Shown: one piece after another, positions 7,819-17,105 of the stretch
Layout: every line of letters starts with the position of its first letter
How positions within the stretch are numbered: position 1 is the stretch's first letter
The notes under the pieces: model-generated
Databases searched by the model: none
Seen by the model: the letters and a program-made list of their open reading frames with translations, nothing else
What the model was told of the DNA's origin: nothing
Position numbers and translations under genes: made by a program
Source: Peptostreptococcus canis
GTDB taxonomy: Bacteria; Bacillota; Clostridia; Peptostreptococcales; Peptostreptococcaceae
Assembly: GCF_014229965.1 (NCBI RefSeq)
Contig: NZ_JABGBW010000001.1
Coordinates: forward strand, 535,844 to 599,843
Length of the DNA stretch: 64,000 nt
Direction: 5' to 3'

Positions 7819-10284
7819 ATGATACTGGACTTTAGTGATATAAAAAAAGAAGATTTATTAGTAGCTGGAGGTAAGGGAGCTAATTTAGGGGAAATGATTT
7901 CGGCTGGAATAAATGTTCCGAATGGTTTTGTTATAACATCGGATTCATATAGATATTTTTTAAAAGAAAATGGGATAACTGAATTAATGATACAAGAACT
8001 CGACCGAGCTAAAAACGATGAATATAGATTAAAAACAATATCAAAATCTCTAAGAGAATTAATTACAAAGGGAAGTTTTCCAACTAAATTAAAAGAGGAA
8101 ATTCTAAAAAAATATTTTTCATTAGGAAATAATATAAGAGTTGCAGTCAGATCATCAGCAACAGCAGAAGATTTGCTGGAAGCAAGCTTTGCAGGTCAAC
8201 AGGAAACTTATTTAAATATTGTTGGAGTAGAAGAAGTCTTAAATAAAATAAAAAAATGTTACGCATCTTTATGGAGTGACAGAGTAATAAAATATCGTAT
8301 TAATAATGGATATGATCAAACTTCCGTTGCTATTGCTGTGGTTATTCAAGAGATGATTGAAAGTGAAAAATCAGGAGTGCTATTCACTGTAAACCCTTTA
8401 ACACAAAATAAAGATGAAATTCAAATTAATGCAAGTTATGGACTGGGAGAAAGTATTGTAAGTGGAAAGGTAACAGCAGACAGTTATATCGTTGGTAAAA
8501 ATGGTGAGATAAAAAGTATAACCATAGGTAGTAAGGAAATTCAAATAGTTTATGATGATATAAATACAAAAAAAGAAATAGTAAAAGATGAAAAAAGAAA
8601 AGAAAAAGCATTAAATAACGACGAGATTATTAGTCTAACAGAAGTAGGTTTAGAAATAGAAAAACATTATCATATGCCAATGGATATTGAATGGTCGATA
8701 AAAGATGATGAAATATATATACTACAGGCTAGAGCTATTACAACATTAAGAAATAACGATTTGGAAAAAATAGTTGATAGATATACAAAAAATATTAGAG
8801 TAAAAAATACTATAAAAGAAAGTATGATTTTTTTACTTGAAAAAGCACCTTTTGTATTTAGTCCGCTTGAATACGATTTTATGATTGCAATTAGCGAACA
8901 AAAGGAAATTATTTTTAAAGAAGGTGGAATAATTTATGATATCAATCCTAAAATGGATGATGATGGAATAATGGTTATTCCCAATGGAAGCAGGAAAATA
9001 AGCAAAAATATTTTCAAGATATTTAAAATAATAAGAGATATAAAAAATTATGATAAGTGCTATTATACTTGCAAACGATTCATGGATGAATATAAAAGAA
9101 AAATAGAACAGATAAGAAATTTAAGTTATGAAGATATGACTCTGCCGGAATGCAAAAGTTTTATATTGAATAGCTATGATTTATTAAGAAGTATTGCATA
9201 TGATAGGTTCAAGTTTGCTATATTTCCCAGTGTAGCAAGAGAAAAATTCTTCACCAAAATAGTCAAGAAAGTAGATAAAAAATATTCTGCATTTGATTTA
9301 TATTGGGGACTTAATAACAAGACTTCTGTTGTCACAAATGATATTTTCAAATTGTCCGATACAATAAAGGAAAACGATAACTTAACATCGGCAATTTTAT
9401 CAGGAGAAAGCTTTGAAAATTTATATAATCAGTTTTCTGATTTCAAATCTTTAATTGATGACTTTTTAAGTAAAAACGGATTTAAGTTGGATTATAATTG
9501 TTATCTTCTTGAAGGAAAATCATTTATTGAGAATCCAAATAGAATTTTGAGTATATTAAAACCGGTATTAAAAGATAAAGATAGTACAAAGACTATGACA
9601 ATTGAAGATTACTATTTATTAATGGACAAATTAAAAACCGTTTATCCACAAAAATATGATTCAATAGAAAGAGATATTAATTACCTAAGATATTTTCATT
9701 TTGTGCGTGAGGAAACACAGTATATGTGGGAAGAACTATTTTATAATATTAAAAATTGTGTAAAAAGAATAAATCTAATCTTATTTGGAAATGAGAATTA
9801 TAAATCAGGAGTAGGCAATCTATTTTTCAGAGAATTAATTGATGTTATGGAAAGAGGATTCTTAAATGAAAGTGATAAAGAAAAGATCGAAAGAAGAATT
9901 CAGAAATCTCAAATTGCTGTAAAAGTATGGGATAAATCAAAAACCCTTATTTTTGATTCTACCGGTGATATATTAAAAGGGGTTGTTGGAAGTCCGGGAG
10001 GTACAGTTGGAAAAGTTTGTATTGTAAATGGACCGGAAGAGTTCTTCAAAATGGAAAAAGGAGATATTCTTGTTTGTCATCTTACAGATCCTGAATGGAC
10101 ACCGCTTTTTAAATTGGCAAGTGCTGTAGTGGCTGATACAGGTTCAGCTCTAAGTCATGCTGCCATTGTTGCAAGAGAATTTAATATTCCGGCGGTATTA
10201 GGTGTAGGTTTTGCTACAAACAGATTTAAAGATGGAGATATGATTATGGTCGATGGATATAAAGGGGAGGTTAAACTTTGTTAG
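7819..10284 (+). CDS. rph: Rifampicin phosphotransferase-like (PEP/pyruvate dikinase family) enzyme
   Basis: About 821 residues. An N-terminal ATP-grasp domain (about 1-310) carries GGKGANLGEM, VAVRSSATAEDLLEASFAGQQETYLN and the metal site MDIEWSI--D-IYILQAR. A divergent middle domain spans about 320-720. The C-terminal swivelling histidine domain has TGSALSHAAIVAREFNIPAVLG with the phosphate-carrying His near residue 779. This three-domain order and length match rifampicin phosphotransferases (ATP + rifamycin to phospho-rifamycin + AMP + Pi); the middle domain decides substrate and could be for another drug. Start at ATG 7819, 4 bases after GGAGGAAGG. It lies between tetR and a MATE gene. 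Confidence 0.75.
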   Translation: MILDFSDIKKEDLLVAGGKGANLGEMISAGINVPNGFVITSDSYRYFLKENGITELMIQELDRAKNDEYRLKTISKSLRELITKGSFPTKLKEEILKKYFSLGNNIRVAVRSSATAEDLLEASFAGQQETYLNIVGVEEVLNKIKKCYASLWSDRVIKYRINNGYDQTSVAIAVVIQEMIESEKSGVLFTVNPLTQNKDEIQINASYGLGESIVSGKVTADSYIVGKNGEIKSITIGSKEIQIVYDDINTKKEIVKDEKRKEKALNNDEIISLTEVGLEIEKHYHMPMDIEWSIKDDEIYILQARAITTLRNNDLEKIVDRYTKNIRVKNTIKESMIFLLEKAPFVFSPLEYDFMIAISEQKEIIFKEGGIIYDINPKMDDDGIMVIPNGSRKISKNIFKIFKIIRDIKNYDKCYYTCKRFMDEYKRKIEQIRNLSYEDMTLPECKSFILNSYDLLRSIAYDRFKFAIFPSVAREKFFTKIVKKVDKKYSAFDLYWGLNNKTSVVTNDIFKLSDTIKENDNLTSAILSGESFENLYNQFSDFKSLIDDFLSKNGFKLDYNCYLLEGKSFIENPNRILSILKPVLKDKDSTKTMTIEDYYLLMDKLKTVYPQKYDSIERDINYLRYFHFVREETQYMWEELFYNIKNCVKRINLILFGNENYKSGVGNLFFRELIDVMERGFLNESDKEKIERRIQKSQIAVKVWDKSKTLIFDSTGDILKGVVGSPGGTVGKVCIVNGPEEFFKMEKGDILVCHLTDPEWTPLFKLASAVVADTGSALSHAAIVAREFNIPAVLGVGFATNRFKDGDMIMVDGYKGEVKLC

Positions 10285-10285
10285 T

Positions 10286-11650
10286 ATGAGTTCTGATTAT
10301 TTAAATAATAATAAAGAAAGTGAGATTCGTTATGAAATATTAACAAAACCAATTTTTCGATTACTTATTAAAAAAGCTGTTCCTACCATTATAGGAATGT
10401 TGGTTACCGTAATTTATAACTTGACAGATACTTTTTTTGTGAGCTTACTGGATAATAGTTCAATGATTGCGGCTATTGGTGTAGTATTTAGCTTTCTAAG
10501 TATTATTCAGGCAATTGGCTTTTGGTTTGGCTATGGTAGTGGAAATATTATGTCCAAGAAAATTGGAGAAAAAAACACTGAAGAAGCAGAGATTTTTTCA
10601 ACAATAGGAATTATTTTTGCAATAGTAAGTGGTATTTTAATTGCTATTTTTTCAAGAATATATGTTTTGCCCTTATCCAGGGTTTTAGGTGGTTTTGCGT
10701 CTAATGAACTTTTTATTTTTACTGTAGAGTATTTAAAAGTAATAATAATCAGCATTCCATTTAGCCTATATGCAATTACTATATATAATCAGCTTAGACT
10801 TTGTGGAAATGCAAAAGATGGAATGATAGGGCTTCTTATTGGAATGGTTGTTAATCTTATTTTCGATCCAATCTTTATTTTTAGTTTAGAATATGGATTT
10901 GTGGGTTCAGCATATGCTACGCTTATCGGTCATATAATTGCTTGTATAACGCTAACAATATTGGCTGGAAAGAAAAGGAATACTTTTTCCAAAATGAAAA
11001 AAATAAAATTTACAAAAAGTCGTATTTATCATGTTTTACTTGGAGGAATTCCAAACTTTGCCAGACAATCAATTACCAGTATATCATTAATATTACTTAA
11101 TACTGTTTCAGCACAATATGGAGATAGTATGATTGCATCTATGACAATTAGCACGAGAATACTTGCTTTTGCACAAATGATAGCAATTGGATGGTGTCAG
11201 GGATTTCAACCTATATGTGCCATGAATTATGGAGCAAAACAATATGAAAGGGTAAAAAAAGCATTTAATTATACTGTTTTTGTGGGCACAATTTTTTTAG
11301 TAATATCTTCTCTTATATTATTTATATATGCTCAAGATTTAATTGGCATTATGACAAGTGATAATGAAGTTTTAATGATGGGGAGCCACATACTTCGTTT
11401 ACAATGTATCGTAATGCCTTTATTAGGATACTATGCTGTCAGTGGAATGTATATGCAAAATATTGGCAAATACTTTATAGCGATGATTATAACTATATCT
11501 CGTCAAGGAATATTTTTTATTCCGCTTTTATATATTATGTCTGAAATTTTTGGAAAAAACGGAATATATTTGCTTCAACCAATCTCGGATACTATGTCAT
11601 TTATTTTAGCGTTTATTCTTGTAAAAAAATACAAAGATGATAGTTACTAA
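10286..11650 (+). CDS. MATE family multidrug efflux transporter
   Basis: A polytopic membrane protein of about 455 residues with twelve predicted helices in two similar halves, starting FRLLIKKAVPTIIGMLVTVIYNLTDTFFVSLL, a typical MATE N-terminus, with GFQPICAMNYGAKQYERVKKAF in the second half. MATE proteins export cationic drugs using Na+ or H+ gradients. The stop of the upstream phosphotransferase is 1 base before the ATG at 10286; the nearest GGGGAGG is 15 bases away, so translation is probably coupled. Co-regulation with the TetR gene suggests one drug-response unit that modifies and exports. Confidence 0.85.
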   Translation: MSSDYLNNNKESEIRYEILTKPIFRLLIKKAVPTIIGMLVTVIYNLTDTFFVSLLDNSSMIAAIGVVFSFLSIIQAIGFWFGYGSGNIMSKKIGEKNTEEAEIFSTIGIIFAIVSGILIAIFSRIYVLPLSRVLGGFASNELFIFTVEYLKVIIISIPFSLYAITIYNQLRLCGNAKDGMIGLLIGMVVNLIFDPIFIFSLEYGFVGSAYATLIGHIIACITLTILAGKKRNTFSKMKKIKFTKSRIYHVLLGGIPNFARQSITSISLILLNTVSAQYGDSMIASMTISTRILAFAQMIAIGWCQGFQPICAMNYGAKQYERVKKAFNYTVFVGTIFLVISSLILFIYAQDLIGIMTSDNEVLMMGSHILRLQCIVMPLLGYYAVSGMYMQNIGKYFIAMIITISRQGIFFIPLLYIMSEIFGKNGIYLLQPISDTMSFILAFILVKKYKDDSY

Positions 11651-11767
11651 AAATATTTAGAAAAGTGTGATTAACTATATACGTCGGAGGAATTTAGATA
11701 ATAATGCAATATATATTTGACATAATGTAATAAAAATATTATTATATGTAATATAAGGAGGGCATAT

Positions 11768-11968
11768 ATGAAAAACAAAAGGATGAAAATTGCGAGAATA
11801 GAATGTGATATGAAGCAAGAGGATTTGGCAAAAGCTGTTGGTGTAACAAGACAAACAATTGGGTTAATAGAATCAGGAGATTATAATCCTACACTAAATT
11901 TGTGTATTTCAATATGTAAAGCACTTAATAAAACATTAAATGATTTATTTTGGGAGGAGATAAAATGA
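11768..11968 (+). CDS. Small XRE-family helix-turn-helix regulator
   Basis: A 66-residue Cro/C1-type DNA-binding protein: MKNKRMKIARIECDMKQEDLAKAVGVTRQTIGLIESGDYNPTL and a short tail, typical of the stand-alone YozG/YgzD-like regulators. GGAGG lies 5 bases before the ATG. Its TGA overlaps the ATG of the next gene (ATGA), and in Firmicutes such regulators are commonly paired with small membrane proteins of this kind. It probably controls its own two-gene operon. Confidence 0.85.
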   Translation: MKNKRMKIARIECDMKQEDLAKAVGVTRQTIGLIESGDYNPTLNLCISICKALNKTLNDLFWEEIK

Positions 11969-12423
11969 AAAATAGTCAGATTCAAGATGAACGTATATTG
12001 GCGGAAAAAAGAAAAATACAAAGCAAGGGTTACGGTTTTATAATATATATACTCCTTATTTCGGTTATTGTACAGCAATTTTTGCTTGTTGCACCTTTTA
12101 AACAGTATGCAGTTGAGTTTATTCTTTTGATTGGATGTGGACTCTATAATATTATTTCTTATAATATGAAAGGTATCAACACATGGAATGTGGAAGGGAA
12201 TTCCAAGATAAATATTTTAAGAAGTGCGCTCTTTTCAGGGATATGCTCTGTAATTCTTTATGTATTTTTAAGCGGACAAGATGATTTCGTTAATTTAGTA
12301 ATTTATTATGTCGTATTTGTTATTTTCTTTTTTGGTTTAGAAATGACAGTTACTACTTTGAATTCAAAAAAACAAAAAAGTATAGATAAAAGAATAAATG
12401 ATGATGATATTGAAACTAAATAG
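11965..12423 (+). CDS. DUF6773-like membrane protein
   Basis: About 152 residues with four hydrophobic segments (roughly residues 25-45, 50-67, 88-105 and 112-133). The N-terminal QDERILAEKRKIQSKGYGFIIYILLISVIVQQF pattern, with a conserved DER/KRKIQS stretch before the first helix, is seen in DUF6773 proteins next to XRE regulators. Start at 11965 overlaps the regulator stop by ATGA with GGGAGGAG 6 bases before. Function unknown. Confidence 0.65.
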   Translation: MKNSQIQDERILAEKRKIQSKGYGFIIYILLISVIVQQFLLVAPFKQYAVEFILLIGCGLYNIISYNMKGINTWNVEGNSKINILRSALFSGICSVILYVFLSGQDDFVNLVIYYVVFVIFFFGLEMTVTTLNSKKQKSIDKRINDDDIETK

Positions 12424-12621
12424 ATATAAAAGAAAAAATTAAGCTTATGAAATTTAAAGCAGTTATTCAATGAGGTGTGTTTATTAAAGATATTACAGTC
12501 AATAAAATAGTTTTTTTATTTTACCAGATGCTATACGCCTGACATTGATGAAGTTTTATACTGTAAAAGTATCAGGTCTTGTGATTAATGTGACCATTTT
12601 TATGAAAGAATTATTTATATA

Positions 12622-12679
12622 TTGACAAATATTACGTTTTACGACATACTACGTTTATAGATATATTGCAAAACGTAAT
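12622..12679 (+). promoter_or_regulatory. Promoter and operator-like repeats before decayed padR
   Basis: TTGACA (12622-12627) and CATACT (12645-12650) are 17 bp apart. ATTACGTTTT (12631-12640) and its exact inverse AAAACGTAAT (12670-12679) flank the start region, with a third ACGTTT near 12650. This resembles PadR operators; the linked regulator gene is frameshifted. Confidence 0.5.
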
Positions 12680-12693
12680 AAAAAGAAGGTTCA

Positions 12694-12998
12694 ATGGGAA
12701 GATATGCAAATAGTGGTGCTTTAACAGAATCTATCTATTATATTCTGCTTTGTCTTCATCATACGGCACATGGTTATGCTCTGATAAAAGATATTGCAGA
12801 AATGACCAATAATCGTGTTAATCTTGGAGCTGGGACTCTATATGGAGCGTTAAATACCCTGCAAAAAAGGGTTGGATAAAACTGTTAGATAATAAGTCTC
12901 AAGGCAGAAAAAAAGAATATATTATTACAGATATAGTAAGGCAATTCTTTGATATGGAAATTATTCGTTTAGAAGAATTACTGCAAAATGCAAAATAA
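12694..12998 (+). pseudogene. PadR family regulator, frameshifted
   Basis: The first frame encodes MGRYANSGALTESIYYILLCLHHTAHGYALIKDIAEM and LGAGTLYGALNTLQK, the winged-helix core of a PadR regulator, then hits a stop at 12879. A +1 change in the AAAAAAGGGTTGG run near 12860-12872 restores WIKLLDNKSQGRKKEYIITD, the rest of the PadR domain, ending at 12998. It is either a real single-base insertion or a sequencing error. The adjacent DUF2812 gene is also frameshifted, which favours real decay. An intact paralogous pair lies at 24115-24988. Confidence 0.75.
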
Positions 12999-13014
12999 AT
13001 AAAAGAGAAAGACT

Positions 13015-13400
13015 ATGAAAATGACAATTAAGAAGGTTTTTTAGATATTCATGAAGAGGAAGAATGGTTAAAGAATCAAGGGGAAAAGAGTTTTATGCTC
13101 ATAGGATACTGTAATGGAAAATATGAGTTTGAAGATGTTTCACCTGAAAAATGCCAATATAAAATCGATATTCCAAATTATTCTGGTTCAAAGAGAAAAG
13201 AATACTTACAATTTTTAGAACAGACCGGAATTAGTATTGTTGACGAGTATGGCGGAATAGTTTATTTGCGCAAAAATAAATTTGAAGGTCTATTGGAGTT
13301 ATATACAGAAGATAAGGAGATCAATAAAAAGATTAAAAAGCGCTATACACATTTTATTGGTAATGGATTATCACGGTTTTGCTTTGGAGTTTTTTTCTAA
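13015..13400 (+). pseudogene. DUF2812 family protein, frameshifted
   Basis: The ATG at 13015 encodes MKMTIKKVF and then a TAG caused by a T6 run (13037-13042). With one more T the frame reads LDIHEEEEWLKNQGEKSFMLIGYCNGKYEFE and continues through EYLQFLEQTGISIVDEYGGIVYLRKNKF. This is the DUF2812 pattern of the intact paralogue at 24431. The C-terminal membrane helices are cut short after GNGLSRFCFGVFF. Together with the upstream broken padR this is a dead copy of a PadR/DUF2812 operon. Confidence 0.7.
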
Positions 13401-13444
13401 TGAGAATGCTTAGTAATATTGAATAGAATGATAGGGAGCGTATT

Positions 13445-14365
13445 ATGAAAATAGACAGAATTTTGGAAATAATAATATATTTGCTTAATCATGATAATGT
13501 AACCGCTAGTTATCTGGCAAGACGATTTGAAGTTTCTGTAAGAACGATACAAAGAGATATGATTTGTATATCTAATATAGGAATTCCAGTATATGCATTA
13601 AGCGGAAAAAATGGTGGATATTCTATTATGAAAAACTACAAAATAAAAAATATGAATATTTTTAATAATGAACAACAACTAATTATTAATGCTTTAGAGA
13701 GTCTTGCAACTTCATATTCAAGTGATGCCTTAAACTCGCTTATTGAAAAATATAATACAATAATTGAAAAAGAAGGCGGACAAAAAATATTCTGGGATTT
13801 TAGTATTACAAAAGAAAATTATAAAGTGCAGAATTTAAATACAATTTTAGAAGAAGCAATCGATAATAGAAATTATGTTAGTTTTGATTATAAAAACGCG
13901 CAAGGAGAGAGAAGTAAGCAGTATATAGAGCCATTGGCAATTCATTATAAATGGTATGCATGGTATCTATTTTCATACTCAAAAAATCAAAATAAGTATA
14001 AAACATTTAAAATAGCAAGAATTAATAATCTCAGCATCGAAAAAGAAATATCGATAACAAAACACGAAGATGTAAAAATTCTTATGAAAACATCAGAGCA
14101 GGAATATTATGATACTTGTATATCTGTTGAAGTTGAATTTTCAAATGATGAATATGAACTAATAGAGGAATATTTTCCCGATTGTCCCATAGAAAAGATT
14201 TCAGTGAATTTGTATAGGGTTATAATTCGTGTGCCTGCAAAAGAGAGATTATGGAAAGCTTTATTGTTAAGTTTTGGTAATCGTGTAAAAGTTATATCAC
14301 CCGAAAGTTATAAAATTGAGCTGATAGAAACGGCTCAAAAATTTTTATCTAATTACGACATATAG
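13445..14365 (+). CDS. WYL-domain transcriptional regulator (YafY/DeoR-like)
   Basis: A 306-residue protein. The N-terminal HTH_11 winged helix is LLNHDNVTASYLARRFEVSVRTIQRDMICISNIGIPVYALSGKNGGY (residues 12-60). A WYL ligand-sensing domain follows (about 140-225; here HYKWYAWYLFSYSKNQNKYKTFKIARINNL) and then the C-terminal WCX region. It precedes an ABC-2 exporter operon by 60 bases, and an inverted repeat covers its stop codon, so it most likely controls that exporter. Effector unknown. The start is clear with GGGAG 6 bases ahead. Confidence 0.85.
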   Translation: MKIDRILEIIIYLLNHDNVTASYLARRFEVSVRTIQRDMICISNIGIPVYALSGKNGGYSIMKNYKIKNMNIFNNEQQLIINALESLATSYSSDALNSLIEKYNTIIEKEGGQKIFWDFSITKENYKVQNLNTILEEAIDNRNYVSFDYKNAQGERSKQYIEPLAIHYKWYAWYLFSYSKNQNKYKTFKIARINNLSIEKEISITKHEDVKILMKTSEQEYYDTCISVEVEFSNDEYELIEEYFPDCPIEKISVNLYRVIIRVPAKERLWKALLLSFGNRVKVISPESYKIELIETAQKFLSNYDI

Positions 14366-14373
14366 TTGTCGTA
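14354..14373. promoter_or_regulatory. Inverted repeat at the end of the WYL gene
   Basis: TACGACA (14354-14360) and TGTCGTA (14367-14373) form perfect 7-bp arms with a 6-bp spacer over the stop codon, about 55 bases before the ABC-2 operon. The GACA...TGTC core and placement resemble the palindrome at the end of the second WYL gene (28105-28119). Operator role is inferred. Confidence 0.55.
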
Positions 14374-14426
14374 CTAATATGATATATTATGAGCATAATA
14401 AAGTATATAAGAAGTGAGGTTTTAAG

Positions 14427-15215
14427 TTGAAAAAATATATTTCTATTATTAAATCTTATTTTAAAGGTTCTTTAATGAATCAAATGGAGTATAAATTTAA
14501 TTTTATTGCAGGTGGAACTTTTGAACTTATCTGGATGATAATGTATATTATATTCATAGAGGTATTATTTATTCATACAGAAAATATAAATGGTTGGAAT
14601 AGATATCAGATGTTCTTGTTGACTTTTCAGGGCGGATTAATGGACTCTATTTTTACTTTTTGCATAGTTCCGGGCCTAAGAAGACTACCTGAAATGATAA
14701 ATATGGGAACTTTGGATTTTATATTATTAAAACCAATTAATAAAAGATTTAATATATCATTCAATGAATTTGATATACCACAAATTAAAAATATTTTAAT
14801 TAATATATTTGGAATTATATACTGTATAGGAAAATTAAAGATTGAAGTAAGACCAATAAATTTTAGCCTGTACTTACTATTATCTGTCAATGGATTTCTT
14901 ATTATATATTCTATTATGTTTATTCTAATGTCATTGGCATTTTGGTTTGTTAGAATGGATATGGTTATGGGAATAGGTTCTGAGCTAATTACTATTGGCA
15001 ATAAACCTATGTCTATATATCCTAGTGTAATTCAAAAAATTCTTACCTATATTATACCTATTCTGTGTTGTTTTAATTTTCCGATTTTATATTTGGTAAA
15101 TAGCCTGGAAAAAAAATTCATAATATATTCTTTGTTTTCAGGAATACTTATTTTTATTATATCGACTTGGATTTTTCAAAGAGGGTTGAGGAGGTATGCG
15201 AGTGCAGGAGGTTAA
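14427..15215 (+). CDS. ABC-2 type permease (PF06182-like), first subunit
   Basis: 262 residues with six hydrophobic segments, starting KKYISIIKSYFKGSLMNQMEYKFNFIAGGTFELIWMIMYIIF. It contains MINMGTLDFILLKPINKRF, the conserved GxLDxxLLKP motif of the DUF990/ABC-2 permease group. The start is a TTG after GTGAGG. It overlaps the ATPase gene by 20 bases and a second permease follows, giving a heteromeric exporter (permease-ATPase-permease). Substrate unknown; the preceding WYL regulator is the likely control. Confidence 0.8.
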   Translation: MKKYISIIKSYFKGSLMNQMEYKFNFIAGGTFELIWMIMYIIFIEVLFIHTENINGWNRYQMFLLTFQGGLMDSIFTFCIVPGLRRLPEMINMGTLDFILLKPINKRFNISFNEFDIPQIKNILINIFGIIYCIGKLKIEVRPINFSLYLLLSVNGFLIIYSIMFILMSLAFWFVRMDMVMGIGSELITIGNKPMSIYPSVIQKILTYIIPILCCFNFPILYLVNSLEKKFIIYSLFSGILIFIISTWIFQRGLRRYASAGG

Positions 15216-16206
15216 AAAAATCATTAAATTAAAAAATGTTTATAAAGAATATATTTATTATAAAAAGGATGCAGGACTAAAAGGAAGTATAAAAAATTTA
15301 TTTTCTAGAGAAATACTTTTAAAAAGTGCTGTCAGAAATCTTTCATTTGAGGTTTCAGAAGGAGAAATTGTAGGGTTAATAGGTTTAAATGGAGCAGGAA
15401 AGAGCACAACTCTTAAAATGTTATCAGGTTTGATTTTACCAACAAAGGGAGAAATATCTGTTTTGGGATATAAACCTTTTGATAAGAAAAAAGAATATTT
15501 AAAACAGATTTCTATGGTTATGGGAAATAAAAGCCAACTTTGGTGGGATTTGCCAGCATTGGATTCCTTTGGATTAAACAAAACCATTTATGAAATAGAT
15601 GAGAAGGAATATAGAGAAACATTGAATTTAATGGTAGATATATTAAATGTTAAAGAACAATTAAATACGCAGGTTAGAAGATTATCTCTTGGCGAACGAA
15701 TGAAAATGGAGCTTATAGCAGCTCTAATTCACAAACCTAAAATTATTTTTCTTGATGAACCGACAATAGGACTTGATGTAATTACACAATATCATATAAG
15801 AGAGTTTTTGAAGGAATATTGTAAAAAGTATAGGACTACAATAATTCTTACAAGTCATAATTTTAATGATATTATTTATTTGTGTGATTCACTAATACTT
15901 ATAAACAAAGGAGAAAAAATATATTCTGACAGCTTCAAAAATTTTAAAAATGAGTTTTTGAATGAAAAATTATTTGTTTTGAAATTTAAAGAAACTAATG
16001 CAAGTAAATTTATAAAAGATATAAAAAATAGTACAACTTTCTTGGCGGAAAAGCTAAGTGAAGATTCTATAAAAATAATAGCATATGCAGATTCAAGTTT
16101 AGATGTTTTAAAAAATATATCAGAAAATTTAATCAATGAATTAAAAGATATTAATATTGAAAATATAAGTATGGATGATGTAATTAGAAGAATATATCAA
16201 TCATAA
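15196..16206 (+). CDS. ABC transporter ATP-binding protein
   Basis: A 336-residue ATPase. Walker A is GLNGAGKST, the signature is LSLGERMKMEL (the LSxGxRMK form usual for ABC-2 exporters linked to DUF990 permeases), Walker B is KIIFLDEPT and the H-loop is TSHN. The N-terminal AGLKGSIKNLFSRE insertion before the P-loop is typical of this subgroup. It partners with the permeases on both sides. The last 80 residues form an alpha/beta extension seen in drug or sugar-type exporters. Confidence 0.88.
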   Translation: MRVQEVKKIIKLKNVYKEYIYYKKDAGLKGSIKNLFSREILLKSAVRNLSFEVSEGEIVGLIGLNGAGKSTTLKMLSGLILPTKGEISVLGYKPFDKKKEYLKQISMVMGNKSQLWWDLPALDSFGLNKTIYEIDEKEYRETLNLMVDILNVKEQLNTQVRRLSLGERMKMELIAALIHKPKIIFLDEPTIGLDVITQYHIREFLKEYCKKYRTTIILTSHNFNDIIYLCDSLILINKGEKIYSDSFKNFKNEFLNEKLFVLKFKETNASKFIKDIKNSTTFLAEKLSEDSIKIIAYADSSLDVLKNISENLINELKDINIENISMDDVIRRIYQS

Positions 16207-16224
16207 AAAGAAGCGAGGGTTAAT

Positions 16225-17016
16225 ATGCGAAAATATTTTGAAATTTTTAAGATGGCATTGAGTAATCAACTGGAATATAGAGTAAATTTCATTTCATCAT
16301 TCCTTTTTTCACTTATACCATTTGGAGTAAATACATTACTCTGGCTTGCAGTTACAATCAAAAATAATGATGTGTTATTAGGTGTAAACGGAACAATCAG
16401 TTATTATTTTGTAACTCTAGTTGTCAGCAATATTACTTATACATCTTCTGTTTTCAAAATTTCCGATGATATCAGGCTGGGAGAATTAAGTAAGTATATT
16501 ATAAAACCATATAACTATGCTTTATATCAACTTATGATTGATATGCCACAACGAATAATTTTTATTACAATGAATGCAGTACCAATTCTGATAATATATG
16601 TAATATTATCTAAGTATATGTGTTTTTCAATTAACATTGTGAGAATATTCATGATGATATCATTACTGATTATTGGATACTTAATAAATTTTTTTATAGA
16701 TTTTTCAATAGGTCTATATAGTTTTTATTTTTCAAGAGTGTCGTCACTGTATACTTCAATTAAGGTTGTTAGAAATATTTTTGCAGGGATTGTTTTTCCA
16801 CTTGTTATGTTACCATCCAATATTTTATCTATTTTTAAAATTTTACCATTTGCATATACAAGTTATATCCCTACAATATTTTTGATAAAAGACATAGATA
16901 TTGAATTTGCTTTGGAACAGATGGCGATAGGGTTAATTTGGCTATTGGTTTTGATAATAAGTTCTATTAAGCTATGGGAAAAAGGAATAGAAAAATATTG
17001 TACATTTGGAGGTTAG
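16225..17016 (+). CDS. ABC-2 type permease, second subunit
   Basis: 263 residues with six hydrophobic segments, beginning RKYFEIFKMALSNQLEYRVNFISSFLFSLIPFGVN, similar in plan to the first permease and carrying the equivalent RLGELSKYIIKPYNYALY motif. It starts 18 bases after the ATPase with GAAGCGAGGG ahead. It completes a three-gene exporter; heteromeric pairs of this family export drugs, peptides or sugars, but the cargo here cannot be read. Confidence 0.8.
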   Translation: MRKYFEIFKMALSNQLEYRVNFISSFLFSLIPFGVNTLLWLAVTIKNNDVLLGVNGTISYYFVTLVVSNITYTSSVFKISDDIRLGELSKYIIKPYNYALYQLMIDMPQRIIFITMNAVPILIIYVILSKYMCFSINIVRIFMMISLLIIGYLINFFIDFSIGLYSFYFSRVSSLYTSIKVVRNIFAGIVFPLVMLPSNILSIFKILPFAYTSYIPTIFLIKDIDIEFALEQMAIGLIWLLVLIISSIKLWEKGIEKYCTFGG

Positions 17017-17043
17017 ATTTATTTTTGCTAACAATATCTATTC

Positions 17044-17073
17044 TTGAACTACTATAAAGTATAGTGATATAAT
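17044..17073 (+). promoter_or_regulatory. Promoter with palindrome before padR-HEAT operon
   Basis: TTGAAC (17044-17049) and TATAAT (17068-17073) are 18 bp apart. The spacer holds a perfect ACTATA-AAG-TATAGT repeat (17051-17065), a likely binding site for the PadR protein encoded next. Confidence 0.65.
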
Positions 17074-17105
17074 TTATAATAGGTTTTTATTTTGGAGGGA
17101 AATAT

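Noticed and set aside
14627-15001. 124-residue minus-strand ORF inside the first ABC-2 permease gene
   Set aside because: Lies wholly antisense to a well supported gene, has no ribosome site and an Ile/Asn-rich shadow composition.
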